From: Acidimicrobiia bacterium
Lineage (GTDB): Bacteria > Actinomycetota > Acidimicrobiia > Acidimicrobiales > Acidimicrobilacustridaceae
Assembly: GCA_020832495.1 (NCBI GenBank)
Contig: JAFIEP010000023.1
Location: forward strand, 1-64,000
Direction of reading: 5' to 3'
Length of the DNA: 64,000 nucleotides
In this document: positions 42,607 to 50,682 of the stretch, piece by piece
How positions within the stretch are numbered: position 1 is the stretch's first letter
Layout of the letters: each line of letters opens with the position of its first letter
Made by a program: the position numbers and the translations under genes
Notes under the pieces: generated by a model
The model's input: only the letters and a program-made list of their open reading frames with translations
What the model was told of the DNA's origin: nothing
Databases searched by the model: none

Positions 42607-44148
42607 ATGTCCGAGAAGCGCCGTCCGTTGCATCCGCTCGCCGCCGAGGCGGTGTGGGAACGTCGGCGGCTGCTGCGCGCCGGGGGCATCCTGGCCGCAG
42701 TGGCCGGCACCGGGGGAGTGGGAGCCCTGCTGGCTGCCTGCTCGTCGGACGACGCCTCACAGCGAGCGGCCACGACCACCACGTCGGTGCCACCGGTTCC
42801 CACCACGCTGCCGGGTGACCCCGACGAGCCCTGGTTCCGACGCGGCAACTTCGCTCCAGTGTTCGACGAGGTGGATGCCTTCGACCTCGAGGTGGAGGGT
42901 GCACTGCCGCCCGAGCTCACCGGGCTGTTCGTCCGCAACGGATCGAACGCCGCGGGGGAGCCGTCGCCCCACTGGTTCCTCGGTGACGGCATGCTCCACG
43001 GCGTGCGGCTCGAGGAAGGCCGGGCGGTGTCGTACCGCAACCGCTGGGTGCGCACACCGCTGATGGAAGCCGGCGTCGGGTTGACCGGCGACGGCCCGCC
43101 GGGCGGGGAGCGCAGCCAGAGCAACGTGAGCGTGGTGCACCACGGCGGCAAGCTGCTGAGCCTCGGCGAGATCGGCTTCCCCTACGAGGTCGACGTGGCC
43201 GACCTGTCGACGGTCGGGCCGTTCGACTACGGCGGCGCGCTCACCACGTCGGCCACCGCCCACCCGAAGATCGATCCGGACACCGGCCACCTGCACTTCT
43301 TCGGCTACGGGTTCGTGCCGCCGTACCTCACCTACCACGAGGCGGATGCCGACGGCACCCTGTTGCGCTCCACGGTCATCCCCACCGAGGCGTCGGCCAT
43401 GATCCACGACTTCGCTGTCACCGATCAGGAGGCCATCTTCTGGGAACTGCCGGTGCTGTTCGACCTCGACGTGGCCATCGCAGGCGGCGGCATGCCCTTC
43501 TCGTGGCAACCGGACTACGGCGGCCGCATCGGCATCCTGCCCTTCGGCGCCGAGGGCGAGGACATCCGCTGGGTTGAGATCGACCCCTGCTATGTGTTCC
43601 ACGGCATCAACGCCCACCGCAACGGCGACGACGTGGTGCTCGACGTGTGCCGCATGGACTCGATGTTCGACGACAGCAGCGCCCCCAACGCCAGCGCACT
43701 GCACCGCTGGACGGTGGACACCTCGGGCGAGCAACTGAGCTTCACCGACGAACGACTCGACGAGAACGACCTGGATCTGCCCACCGTGGATCGCCGCTTC
43801 ACCGGCCGTCCCACCCGCCACGCCTGGATGGCCACGTTCGACCGTGACCCCGAGATCGAGTTCACCGGGGTGGCCGGCTGGGACTCCCGAACCGGCGAGA
43901 TCGACCGGTGGCGACCGGCGCCGGCGCTACGACCCGGCGAGCCCGTGCTGGCGCCAGCAGGGCCAGGGGAGGGGGAGGGGTGGCTGCTCACCTTCGCCCA
44001 CGACGAGGCCACCGGCAACGGTGTGCTGGTGGTGCTCGACGCCCTCGACGTGGCTGCCGGGCCGGTGGCCACCGTGCACCTGCCGGCACGGGTGCCGTAC
44101 GGCTTCCACGGCTGGTGGGTGCCCGACGACCCGTCGGCCACCGCCTGA
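42607..44148 (+). CDS. Carotenoid-oxygenase-family lipoprotein
   Basis: 513 residues. The N-terminus (ERRRLLRAGGILAAVAG, ending GALLAACSS) is a twin-arginine-like signal with a lipobox cysteine. The rest is the RPE65/carotenoid-cleavage dioxygenase seven-bladed propeller with four histidines for the Fe centre: TAHPKID, MIHDFAVT, CYVFHGINAH and YGFHGWWVP; FVRNGSN and HWFLGDGMLHG are family motifs. It would cleave an alkene bond of an apocarotenoid or stilbene outside the cytoplasmic membrane, unusual for this mostly cytosolic family. Start ATG 42607 because AAGGGGG lies six bases upstream; ATG 42601 abuts it. Confidence 0.85.
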   Translation: MSEKRRPLHPLAAEAVWERRRLLRAGGILAAVAGTGGVGALLAACSSDDASQRAATTTTSVPPVPTTLPGDPDEPWFRRGNFAPVFDEVDAFDLEVEGALPPELTGLFVRNGSNAAGEPSPHWFLGDGMLHGVRLEEGRAVSYRNRWVRTPLMEAGVGLTGDGPPGGERSQSNVSVVHHGGKLLSLGEIGFPYEVDVADLSTVGPFDYGGALTTSATAHPKIDPDTGHLHFFGYGFVPPYLTYHEADADGTLLRSTVIPTEASAMIHDFAVTDQEAIFWELPVLFDLDVAIAGGGMPFSWQPDYGGRIGILPFGAEGEDIRWVEIDPCYVFHGINAHRNGDDVVLDVCRMDSMFDDSSAPNASALHRWTVDTSGEQLSFTDERLDENDLDLPTVDRRFTGRPTRHAWMATFDRDPEIEFTGVAGWDSRTGEIDRWRPAPALRPGEPVLAPAGPGEGEGWLLTFAHDEATGNGVLVVLDALDVAAGPVATVHLPARVPYGFHGWWVPDDPSATA

Positions 44149-44186
44149 GGGACGAACGCGTCCGCCCGGCGGGGTCGGGGCCCGCC

Positions 44187-44783
44187 TCAGCTCGGGACCG
44201 AGTCGAGCATGGCCTGGAGTTCCTCGACGCTGGCCAACCCGTTGGTGCGGTCCACCCAGGATCCGTCGGGTGCCACCATGATGACCACCGGTTGACTACG
44301 CACCCCGAAGTGGCGCCACGAGGCACCGTTGTCCTCCCACACGAGCGGGAAGGAGACGCCGACATCCTCGGCGAAGCGCTCGGCGTAGTCGGGGTCGTTG
44401 CGGGTGCCCAGCCCGACGACCTCGACCCGGCCGACATTCGCCTCGGCGAACTCGTTCACCGCCGGTGCCAAGGTCCGGCAGGTGGCGCAGTCCGGTGCCC
44501 AGAACCAGGCCAGGATCGGCAGGTCGCTTCCGTTGAGATCGGCCAGGCTCGATTGGCTACCCGTGCCCACCTCGGTGACCGCCACGTCGGGAAAGCCCGA
44601 CGAGGTCGAACCAGTGACCGGAGCGGCCCCGGCCTCGGTGGTCGGGTCGTCGGACCCGCAGGCCGCCATCACCAGCGCCATGGTGGCGACGAGAGCCACC
44701 GCGAGTAGCCGGCCGGTTCGCCGTGCTGGCCGGGCCACCGGCGAGGTGTCACCATCGGCGTGTGAGACATGCGCTGCTGCCAT
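44187..44783 (-). CDS. TlpA/ResA-like thioredoxin-fold lipoprotein
   Basis: 198 residues. Lipoprotein signal (LLAVALVATMALVMAACGS) then a thioredoxin fold with active site WFWAPDCATCRTLAP (CxxC) and the cis-Pro loop VRSQPVVIMVAPDG. Acts as an extracytoplasmic thiol-disulfide enzyme, reducing or oxidising exported proteins. Convergent with the carotenoid-oxygenase lipoprotein; a functional link is possible but unproven. Confidence 0.88.
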   Translation of the reverse strand: MAAAHVSHADGDTSPVARPARRTGRLLAVALVATMALVMAACGSDDPTTEAGAAPVTGSTSSGFPDVAVTEVGTGSQSSLADLNGSDLPILAWFWAPDCATCRTLAPAVNEFAEANVGRVEVVGLGTRNDPDYAERFAEDVGVSFPLVWEDNGASWRHFGVRSQPVVIMVAPDGSWVDRTNGLASVEELQAMLDSVPS

Positions 44784-44789
44784 CGCCTC

Positions 44790-44795
44790 ACGCTA
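44790..44795 (-). promoter_or_regulatory. -10 box of the thioredoxin lipoprotein gene
   Basis: TAGCGT on the minus strand, 6 bases before ATG 44783. Confidence 0.5.
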
Positions 44796-44938
44796 CCGGA
44801 GCGCCGGGGTACTGCCGGGTTCAGGCGGGCGGGGAGGCCTGGATGGCACCAGTCCTCGACGCCGTCTCGACCACGCTGTTGGCGGCAACTGCGGATGCCA
44901 GGTGAGTGACCGTGCCAGTCATCGCGATTGGAGGCACA

Positions 44939-45148
44939 ATGGTCCTCGTGAGCACCATCGGCGAAGAACTGCTCGAGGAACGTCGCCGTCGTCGGCGTGC
45001 TGGCGATCCGCGCCTCAGCGAAGAGGATCGAGAGATCCTTCGGCGGGTCACCCGCGGCGACTTGGCCGAGGACTTCCAGGCCGCCCTCGACGCAGACGCG
45101 GCTGCGGATCCCCTTCTCGGGGCCATTTCGGGCCCAGAGACACTCTGA
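44939..45148 (+). CDS. Small charged protein, unknown function
   Basis: 69 residues: VSTIGEELLEERRRRRRAGD, then helical EEDREILRRVTRGDLAEDFQ and an acidic end. No family recognised; the shape resembles small antitoxins. Start ATG 44939 is supported by GGAGG (44930-44934) four bases ahead; an upstream GTG at 44906 is possible. The next 248 bases (45149-45396) hold no gene I can support. Confidence 0.45.
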   Translation: MVLVSTIGEELLEERRRRRRAGDPRLSEEDREILRRVTRGDLAEDFQAALDADAAADPLLGAISGPETL

Positions 45149-45396
45149 ACCGACGCAGGGATTTGAGCGGTGTTGGTTGTTGACGAATACCACGTCGCTG
45201 AACCCCGATGAGATGTACGTCAGGCGATCCCGGAACGAGGTGGGGCCTGTCGTGTTCATCCAGGAGGTATCCGCCGAGTGATGAACAAACCGCCGAGAAT
45301 GCCCGTTATGTAAAGTAACGAGGAGCGGCCCGAGGCTGGTCGGAATGGGCCCGACGGCACCCCCTTGCGCGGGATCGACCCTGCTCGCAGCAGGTC

Positions 45397-45780
45397 TCAG
45401 CGGGCCATCGACTCGTGCCACCCCGCTGCTGCTGGCCGGGCGTTCACCAGCAGCCAGTCGAGCATACGCCGGAGCTCTGTGGGATCGTCTCCTGCGGTGG
45501 CCAAGTCCTCCTCGGTGTCCTCAATGGCCGCCTCGAGGCAGTACAGCCGCCCGGCCAGTTCCTCGAGCTGTGACCGGCGCACCACCACGTCGCCCTCGCC
45601 GAGGCCGTGCCGCTCGGCATCCCTGCGTGCCACGTAAGCCTGCTGGCGGCAGCCCTGCCGGCAGTAGCGCCGGGGCCGTCCGGTGGCCTGCCGGTCCGGC
45701 AAGGGCCGCGCACACCAGGCGCACCGTGGCTGCGACCGGAGAAGCTCAACCACGTCCCAGAACCCCCGCCCCTTCCACAC
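45397..45780 (-). CDS. Small zinc-finger protein of mobile-region type
   Basis: 127 residues. CAWCARPLP and RRYCRQGCRQQAYVARR form a treble-clef-like zinc site seen in many short actinobacterial proteins of accessory regions; the C-terminal half is helical (LEELAGRLYCLEAAIEDTEE). Start GTG 45780; a GTG at 45753, after AAGGGGCGGGGG, is an alternative. A perfect 18-base palindrome stands seven bases upstream. Function unknown. Confidence 0.65.
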   Translation of the reverse strand: MWKGRGFWDVVELLRSQPRCAWCARPLPDRQATGRPRRYCRQGCRQQAYVARRDAERHGLGEGDVVVRRSQLEELAGRLYCLEAAIEDTEEDLATAGDDPTELRRMLDWLLVNARPAAAGWHESMAR

Positions 45781-45787
45781 CCGCTTG

Positions 45788-45805
45788 TTTCGTCACGTGA
45801 CGAAA
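45788..45805. promoter_or_regulatory. 18-base palindromic operator
   Basis: TTTCGTCACGTGACGAAA is a perfect palindrome located between a -10-like TAGCGT (minus strand, 45806-45811) and the GTG at 45780, so a bound repressor would sit on the transcription start. The regulator is not identified. Confidence 0.55.
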
Positions 45806-45979
45806 CGCTAGAGGGGCGAACAGGCCTGTGGGTGGATCCGTCGGTTCGGTCGTTGTTGCCGCACCGGCTGATCGCAGTGCCTGGCGTCGTTTCCGGCAGC
45901 GTGATCGCTGTCCCCGATCGGCCTTTGGTGACGCGCTGGTGGACCCGGTCCAACGGCGTTGTGGGCTATCGGAAACCGC

Positions 45980-46255
45980 TCAGGACGTGGTGAGTCGTTC
46001 GAAGCGTTGGCGGGCGCCTTGGCGGGTCATGCCGAGCTGCGCACCAATGACTCCCCAGGAGGCACCGTCTCGGTGCGCGCGCAACGCCGCGGCTTCGATC
46101 CGGCTTTCGGCTTCGCGTCGCGCCGCGACAGCGGCACGAAGTTCAGCCAGCGCATCGGAACCGATCACGACATAGTCATCTGCGGCGTCGAACTCGTCCA
46201 CGATGGCCGCTGCTTCAGCGTCGGACAGTTCCCGGGGGTGCTTGGTGGTCTTCAT
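45980..46255 (-). CDS. HTH antitoxin-like protein
   Basis: 91 residues. N-terminal acidic helical part (LSDAEAAAIVDEFDAADDYV), then a C-terminal helix-turn-helix (AHRDGASWGVIGAQLGMTRQ followed by GARQRFERL). Second gene of a coupled pair: its ATG overlaps the upstream stop by four bases. In such pairs this is the antitoxin. Confidence 0.65.
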   Translation of the reverse strand: MKTTKHPRELSDAEAAAIVDEFDAADDYVVIGSDALAELRAAVAARREAESRIEAAALRAHRDGASWGVIGAQLGMTRQGARQRFERLTTS

Positions 46256-46506
46256 GACTGGCCACCTCCTGGCAGGTCGAGCATGGTCAAGTACTTGCTA
46301 CGGGCAGTCATGGCGTGGATCACATAATCCTGGTCGTCAGTCTCGATCACGCCAACCTCGAGGAGGCGGGCCGTTGGGTCCGGTCCGATCAGCATCGTGA
46401 AGTCCGGTTGCTCGGGTCGGGTGATGGCTGCGACGGCGTTGTCGATGGCATGGCGGATGTCGTCGTCGGAGATACCGTGCTTGCGAGCGCTCGGCCGAAT
46501 CTCCAC
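46252..46506 (-). CDS. Putative BrnT/RelE-like toxin
   Basis: 84 residues: EIRPSARKHGISDDDIRHAI, then FTMLIGPDPTARLLEVGVIE and YVIHAMTARSKYLTML. This alpha-beta pattern (helical start, LLEVGV strand, IHAMxxRxKY end) recurs in actinobacteria next to a small HTH gene and resembles BrnT-type ribonucleases. Start GTG 46506 is chosen because the promoter-operator ends one base before it; ATG 46542 lies upstream of the -10 box. Toxin precedes antitoxin. Confidence 0.6.
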   Translation of the reverse strand: MEIRPSARKHGISDDDIRHAIDNAVAAITRPEQPDFTMLIGPDPTARLLEVGVIETDDQDYVIHAMTARSKYLTMLDLPGGGQS

Positions 46507-46528
46507 TGCGACAACACTAGTTGTCGCA
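46507..46528. promoter_or_regulatory. Palindromic operator abutting the toxin start codon
   Basis: Arms TGCGACAAC and GTTGTCGCA (9 bases each, perfect) around ACTA. On the minus strand it contains TAGTGT (46514-46519), 7 bases before GTG 46506. Operator, -10 box and start codon thus occupy 25 bases. Confidence 0.65.
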
Positions 46529-46563
46529 GGTCCAGTTGACAATCAGGGATTCATGGGTCGTCA

Positions 46564-46923
46564 TCACTCGGATTGCCACGTCTCCTGCCACCGGGCCGTC
46601 ACCTGGGTTCCGTCCACCACCGGTTCGCCATCTGACGCCGAGACGACACCAGATCCGAGGCTGATGACGATGTCGGCGAGCTCGGCACTGATGTCATCGG
46701 GAAAGGGCACCTCGAACGAAGACGTCGAACCGGCGGGGCGGCCGGGGCACGGCTCGACGACCGTCGCTGCAGGGTTGTTCATCGGCGCCAGGAAGATCGT
46801 CACCCATTCACCCGGTACGACTGCCACCGGAACGAGGTGCTGCTGGGCGTCGACCTGGTCCCAAGGCCAGACCAGGTAGCACTCCTCGCTGGTCTCGAAC
46901 GCCAGGCCCAGCGACTCCTCCAC
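46564..46923 (-). pseudogene. Hypothetical protein, possibly the frameshifted end of a longer gene
   Basis: From GTG 46923 the frame encodes 119 residues (EESLGLAFETSEECYLVWPW, VVPGEWVTIFLAPMNNPAAT, ISLGSGVVSASDGEPVV), beta-rich and plausibly extracellular. Just upstream another frame on the same strand reads SPLVEPYNEYEMAYTPAAAP before shifting out, which looks like the preceding part of the same protein interrupted by a frameshift. No homologue recognised. Confidence 0.4.
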
Positions 46924-47108
46924 GGGGCCGCTGCGGGAGTGTACGCCATCTCGTATTCGTTGTATGGCTCGACCAGGGGCGAATCGATGCCCGCGAGGTG
47001 ACGGCTGATGGACTACGCGTGCACCCGCCATGCACTTGCTGCACGACCTGCTCGAGAGTGGAGCCGGGTGCAGCGGCCGGTGGGTCAGCCGCCGCACCCG
47101 CCACGGTC

Positions 47109-48884
47109 TCAGAAGGTCTCGGGAGGCACCGGCGGCAGGTGCAGCACCACGGTGAACGAGAGGAACCGAGCCATGGCCTGGCGGCTGACGGGTTCGGTGG
47201 GCCGGAACGTGCCGTCCTCGTAGCCCGAGGCGATCCCGTTGTCCACCAGCCAGGTGATTTCGGGGCAGAACCGGTGGTCGCTGGGCACGTCGGAGAACGG
47301 CCCCTGTGCCTCGGTGTCGCACTGCGCTGGGGCTGTGCCGTTCCACAGCCCCGAGGTGCGGGCCAGGAACGCGGCCGACGCCTGGCGGCTCACCGGCGCG
47401 GTCGGTCGGAACGTGCCATCGGCGTAGCCCACAGCGATGCCGTTGGCTGCCGACCAGGTGATCTCGGCGCAGAACACGTGATCGGCGGGCACGTCGGAGA
47501 AGGGCCCCTCGCCATCGCACTCCTCGGCAACGTCGCCGCCCCACAGCGCCGAAGTCCGGAACAGGAACGCCACCGCTGCCTGGCGGCTCACCGGAGCAGT
47601 CGGGCGGAAGGTGCCGTCGGCATACCCCGAGGCGATGCCGTTGGCCACCAGCCACGAAATATCGCCATTGAATGGATGGTCGAGGTCGACGTCGTCGAAG
47701 GTCGTCGGGCAGACCTGGCTCACCGGGGCGAAGCTCGGTGCGGCCACGGCATAGCCGCTCAGCGCGGCGCCGAGCACCGCTTGGCGCGAAGCGAACAGGT
47801 CGGCGGCGCCGCCCGAGAAGGGTGAGGCGAAGGCCCCGGGCGTGTCCGTGTCACAGCCGAGCTGCCAGTCGAGCAGCGACGTGAGCGGGTGGACGCCCTC
47901 GGCGATCTCCCACCGGCCACCACGTGGGTCTTCTCCGGCGGCCACGATGGCGCCGATCACCAGGGCCGTCGAGTTCGGGTCACCGGCTGGTTGGCCCGTC
48001 AGGTACGGGAAGCCCCCGTCGAGGGTCTGGGCCTCGACGAGGAAGTCGAGAGCGAGGGAGAGTTCGTAGGCCGGGGGGTCGAGCACCAGGCTGAGCGCTT
48101 GGGCAGCCAGGGCCGTCTGGTTGGTGTCGGGACCACTGAAGGTGTCGGGGTCGGGCAGCTGGCACTCGGGACCGGTGTCGGCCCGGTAGGCCTCCCAGCC
48201 ACCCACCGCGCCGGGTGCGCCGCTGCACTGCTGCTCGAGCAGCCAGTCGACCGCCGCCTCGGGCACCGTGGCGTCGACGGTGTGCAGGGCCATGATGGCC
48301 AGCGATTGGCGGAACGCCCCGTCGAAGGTGGGGGCGGCGGCGCCGTAGAGGCCTGCCTCGAACCCTCCGAAGGTGCTGCCCAGCAGGGCCACCAGGTCGA
48401 CGTCGCCGTCGGGACCGACGCCGGTCGGGTCGACTCCAGCGGCATTCAGCAGCAAGATTGCCAGGGCCAGCCGTGCGGGGCTGGCCGAGTCGTCGAGTGA
48501 ACCGGCCACCACGTCGGGGTTGGCTCGCACCCATTCGATGATCGCTGCGAACGTCGGCGCCGCCGTGCCGCTGGCCGCCAGGGACAGTCCGACGTCGAGC
48601 GTGGCGCCGACGTCGGGGGCCTCACCGGCGGGAACGTAGCCGTCGGGTCCGACCTGGGCAGCCAGCCACAGGGCGCCCGCCGCGGCGGCAGGTTGGGTGT
48701 CGACCGGCGCCGGCGGTTCCAGGCCGTCGACCGTGCCGGCGCCGACGCCGGCCAGCAGTGCCATGACCAACAGCGTGGCCGTTGCCACGCGACGATGGAC
48801 CCGTGCTCGGGGGGCGGCAGGCCGCACGCCTCGGCGTCTCGGAGTGGGCGACTGCCCCGGGGGCTGGGCCAGGTCGACGTGCAT
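47109..48884 (-). CDS. Secreted alpha-toroid protein with three SLH domains, B12-riboswitch controlled
   Basis: 591 residues. A long basic n-region and hydrophobic core (VATATLLVMALLAGVGAG) form a signal peptide. Residues about 60-380 are alpha-helical repeats of the terpenoid-cyclase/prenyltransferase toroid type, e.g. LVEAQTLDGGFPYLTGQ, NQTALAAQALSLVLD and NSTALVIGAIVAAGEDP; this is also the fold of the B12-binding N-terminal domain of intrinsic factor and transcobalamin. Cyclase DxDD motifs are absent. Three SLH repeats (about 395, 461, 529; FRPTAPVSRQA) tether it to the wall. The cobalamin riboswitch upstream implies a B12-related job, I suggest capture at the cell surface. ATG 48884 follows GGAAAGGA. 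Confidence 0.85.
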   Translation of the reverse strand: MHVDLAQPPGQSPTPRRRGVRPAAPRARVHRRVATATLLVMALLAGVGAGTVDGLEPPAPVDTQPAAAAGALWLAAQVGPDGYVPAGEAPDVGATLDVGLSLAASGTAAPTFAAIIEWVRANPDVVAGSLDDSASPARLALAILLLNAAGVDPTGVGPDGDVDLVALLGSTFGGFEAGLYGAAAPTFDGAFRQSLAIMALHTVDATVPEAAVDWLLEQQCSGAPGAVGGWEAYRADTGPECQLPDPDTFSGPDTNQTALAAQALSLVLDPPAYELSLALDFLVEAQTLDGGFPYLTGQPAGDPNSTALVIGAIVAAGEDPRGGRWEIAEGVHPLTSLLDWQLGCDTDTPGAFASPFSGGAADLFASRQAVLGAALSGYAVAAPSFAPVSQVCPTTFDDVDLDHPFNGDISWLVANGIASGYADGTFRPTAPVSRQAAVAFLFRTSALWGGDVAEECDGEGPFSDVPADHVFCAEITWSAANGIAVGYADGTFRPTAPVSRQASAAFLARTSGLWNGTAPAQCDTEAQGPFSDVPSDHRFCPEITWLVDNGIASGYEDGTFRPTEPVSRQAMARFLSFTVVLHLPPVPPETF

Positions 48885-48891
48885 GAGCGGA

Positions 48892-49118
48892 TCCTTTCCG
48901 GGAGGCGAAGCCCGGGACCGTCCGCTCCCCTGCCCTCTACGACCTGACGTCGTCCATGCAGCGGTGCAGTGCTGTCCACGGCTCAGCCCCGTTGTCCACG
49001 ACGGTGCGGTTGAGCGTTCCGTGTGCGGCAGGTGCTCCGGCTCATCGGGTCGGGCCCGACTCACGGTTGCGGGACAGCGTCGGAGTCTCACCGACTTCCC
49101 CCAGCACACACGATGTTC
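48892..49118 (-). promoter_or_regulatory. Cobalamin (adenosylcobalamin-type) riboswitch
   Basis: Minus-strand leader with the conserved B12 elements in order: GGGGGAAGTCGGTGAGACTC at about 49083-49102, CCCGCAACCGTGA (49061-49073) and the B12 box AGCCGGAGCACCTGCC (49027-49042). A closing hairpin CCCGGGCTTCGCCTCCCGG (48898-48916) abuts the ribosome-binding site GGAAAGGA (48892-48899), so control is probably at translation. Downstream gene: the toroid/SLH protein. Confidence 0.85.
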
Positions 49119-49304
49119 CGATTGCGCCGGTATCCAACCACACACCACCGAGGCGCGCAAGCAACGACCGCATGCTCGCTGCGCCCGAGACGGAGGTTCC
49201 GCGCCAACCTCCATTTCTCCTTGAGGTTGAGACTGGCCTCGACCTTCTCCTCAGGTGCAGCTGTGTCTCACGTGGAACGCTCCGACACCAGGCGACTGTC
49301 GGAG

Positions 49305-50582
49305 TCAGTCGGTGGCCGCTGCGACCTGAGCCGCCGCCATGGCCGCCAAGCTGCCGGCCAGCAGGCTCATCTCGCTGATGTGGAGGCCCCAGTCGGGCAC
49401 GTTGGTCGTCATGGCCAGTAGTGCCTCGGCGACCTCGGCACTGGTGGCTGCATCGGTCGGTCGCACCTCGAGTACCGAGGCGTCGCCGATGCGCACACAT
49501 TCGGCCACCAGCAGGTCGCCGAGCGACAACCACGGCGTGGGGGCCTCGAACCCCGCCACGGCACCCAGGTCGGCAGCCACGATGGCATCAGCCCCGCCCA
49601 CCCCGCCGCCAGGAGCGCCCGGATTCACACACGCCCGTTGCTCGCCGTCAGGGGCGGACCCCCAGCGGGCCAGGGTGGACTCGTCGGGGTCGGGCCCCAC
49701 CGTCGTGAAAGCCACCACACACCCCACCTGGTCGCTCGAGGTGCAGAGTTCGAGCCGCTCGAAGGTTCCACCGCTGGTCGAACCCTCGTCGACCGCCACC
49801 CCGCCGCCGATCAGGTGGGCGCTCACCATGCGGTCGAGCAGCTCGTCGTCGGGTTCGATCTCCTCTTGGAGGAGGCGGACCAGCATGCCGGTGCCCTGTG
49901 AATGACCCACCAACAGGAAGGGCTGGTCGGCGGAGCGTTCGCTCAGGTAGTGGAGAAACGCCGTCCGCACATCCTCGTAGGCGATCTCGCGCAGTTCGGC
50001 CACGTTCTCGGCTCCGAAGGCGTCGAGAGTGAGTTGACGGTAGAGCGGGGCCCAGACGTCGCACACGTCGCTGTAGCGACTGGCCTGCGCGGTGGCCACC
50101 CCGCGCTCGGCAGTGTCATCCTCGAGTGGATCGGCATTGCCCCCGCCGGTCAGGTTCACCGTCGGGTAGACGTAGAAGCAGTCGACGCCGCTGTCGACCG
50201 GATCCCGCACGACCTCGGCGCCGAGGCCGTCCTCGGTCAGGTCGGTGCTGTCGAGGTCGACGTCGCACGGGTCGTCGTCGCGGTCCGGACGGCACAGCCA
50301 CCATTGGTCGTCGCTGTACTGCTCGGAGCGCTCCCCGACCGCCGCCTCGCCCTCGTCGGGGGACTCGTCAGCCTCCTCGGGACTTGTCGTGGTCGGTGGG
50401 TCGGTCGTCGCCGCGGGGGCGCCGTCCTCGGTGTCGTCGCCCGCACATGCCGACATCACCAAGCCGAGCGCGACGAGCAGGGCCAGCGGCGTGGTTGCCG
50501 GTCTGCGACGACGGACTGTCGCTGACGCAGCACCGCGCAGCCGACTGCGGGAGGTACGTGACGATGAATGTCGATGCAACAT
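49305..50582 (-). CDS. DUF3089 alpha/beta-hydrolase lipoprotein
   Basis: 425 residues. Lipoprotein signal peptide (TPLALLVALGLVMSACAGDD), acidic linker, then the DUF3089 domain: WWLCRPDRDDDPCDVDLDST, DCFYVYPTVNLTGGG, ASRYSDVCDVWAPLYRQLTL and the nucleophile elbow LLVGHSQGTGM. A serine hydrolase acting outside the membrane on an unknown ester or lipid. ATG 50582 has AGGAGG six bases upstream. Six Cys in the mature part suggest disulfides. The 186 bases between its stop and the riboswitch hold nothing recognisable. Confidence 0.85.
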   Translation of the reverse strand: MLHRHSSSRTSRSRLRGAASATVRRRRPATTPLALLVALGLVMSACAGDDTEDGAPAATTDPPTTTSPEEADESPDEGEAAVGERSEQYSDDQWWLCRPDRDDDPCDVDLDSTDLTEDGLGAEVVRDPVDSGVDCFYVYPTVNLTGGGNADPLEDDTAERGVATAQASRYSDVCDVWAPLYRQLTLDAFGAENVAELREIAYEDVRTAFLHYLSERSADQPFLLVGHSQGTGMLVRLLQEEIEPDDELLDRMVSAHLIGGGVAVDEGSTSGGTFERLELCTSSDQVGCVVAFTTVGPDPDESTLARWGSAPDGEQRACVNPGAPGGGVGGADAIVAADLGAVAGFEAPTPWLSLGDLLVAECVRIGDASVLEVRPTDAATSAEVAEALLAMTTNVPDWGLHISEMSLLAGSLAAMAAAQVAAATD

Positions 50583-50601
50583 GGTGGGGCCTCCTGCGCA
50601 G

Positions 50602-50607
50602 AGGCTA
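50602..50607 (-). promoter_or_regulatory. -10 box of the DUF3089 gene
   Basis: TAGCCT on the minus strand, 19 bases before ATG 50582; the transcript would start right at the AGGAGG. Confidence 0.4.
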
Positions 50608-50642
50608 GTCGAGTGAGCCTGTTGGACACTCGTGTCGACGGC

Positions 50643-50648
50643 TAGCGT
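50643..50648 (+). promoter_or_regulatory. -10 box of the propeller gene
   Basis: TAGCGT, about 34 bases before GTG 50683; leader with GGAAGGAG. Confidence 0.4.
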
Positions 50649-50682
50649 TTCAGGTGCTGGCCACCGGGAAGGAGTCGACCTC

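Noticed and set aside
45305-45325. CGTTA...TAACG inverted repeat as a regulatory site
   Set aside because: Arms of only five bases around seven unmatched bases, with no gene starting nearby.
47109-48884. Terpene cyclase or squalene-hopene cyclase
   Set aside because: The toroid repeats lack DxDD and multiple QW motifs; signal peptide and SLH domains point to a surface protein.
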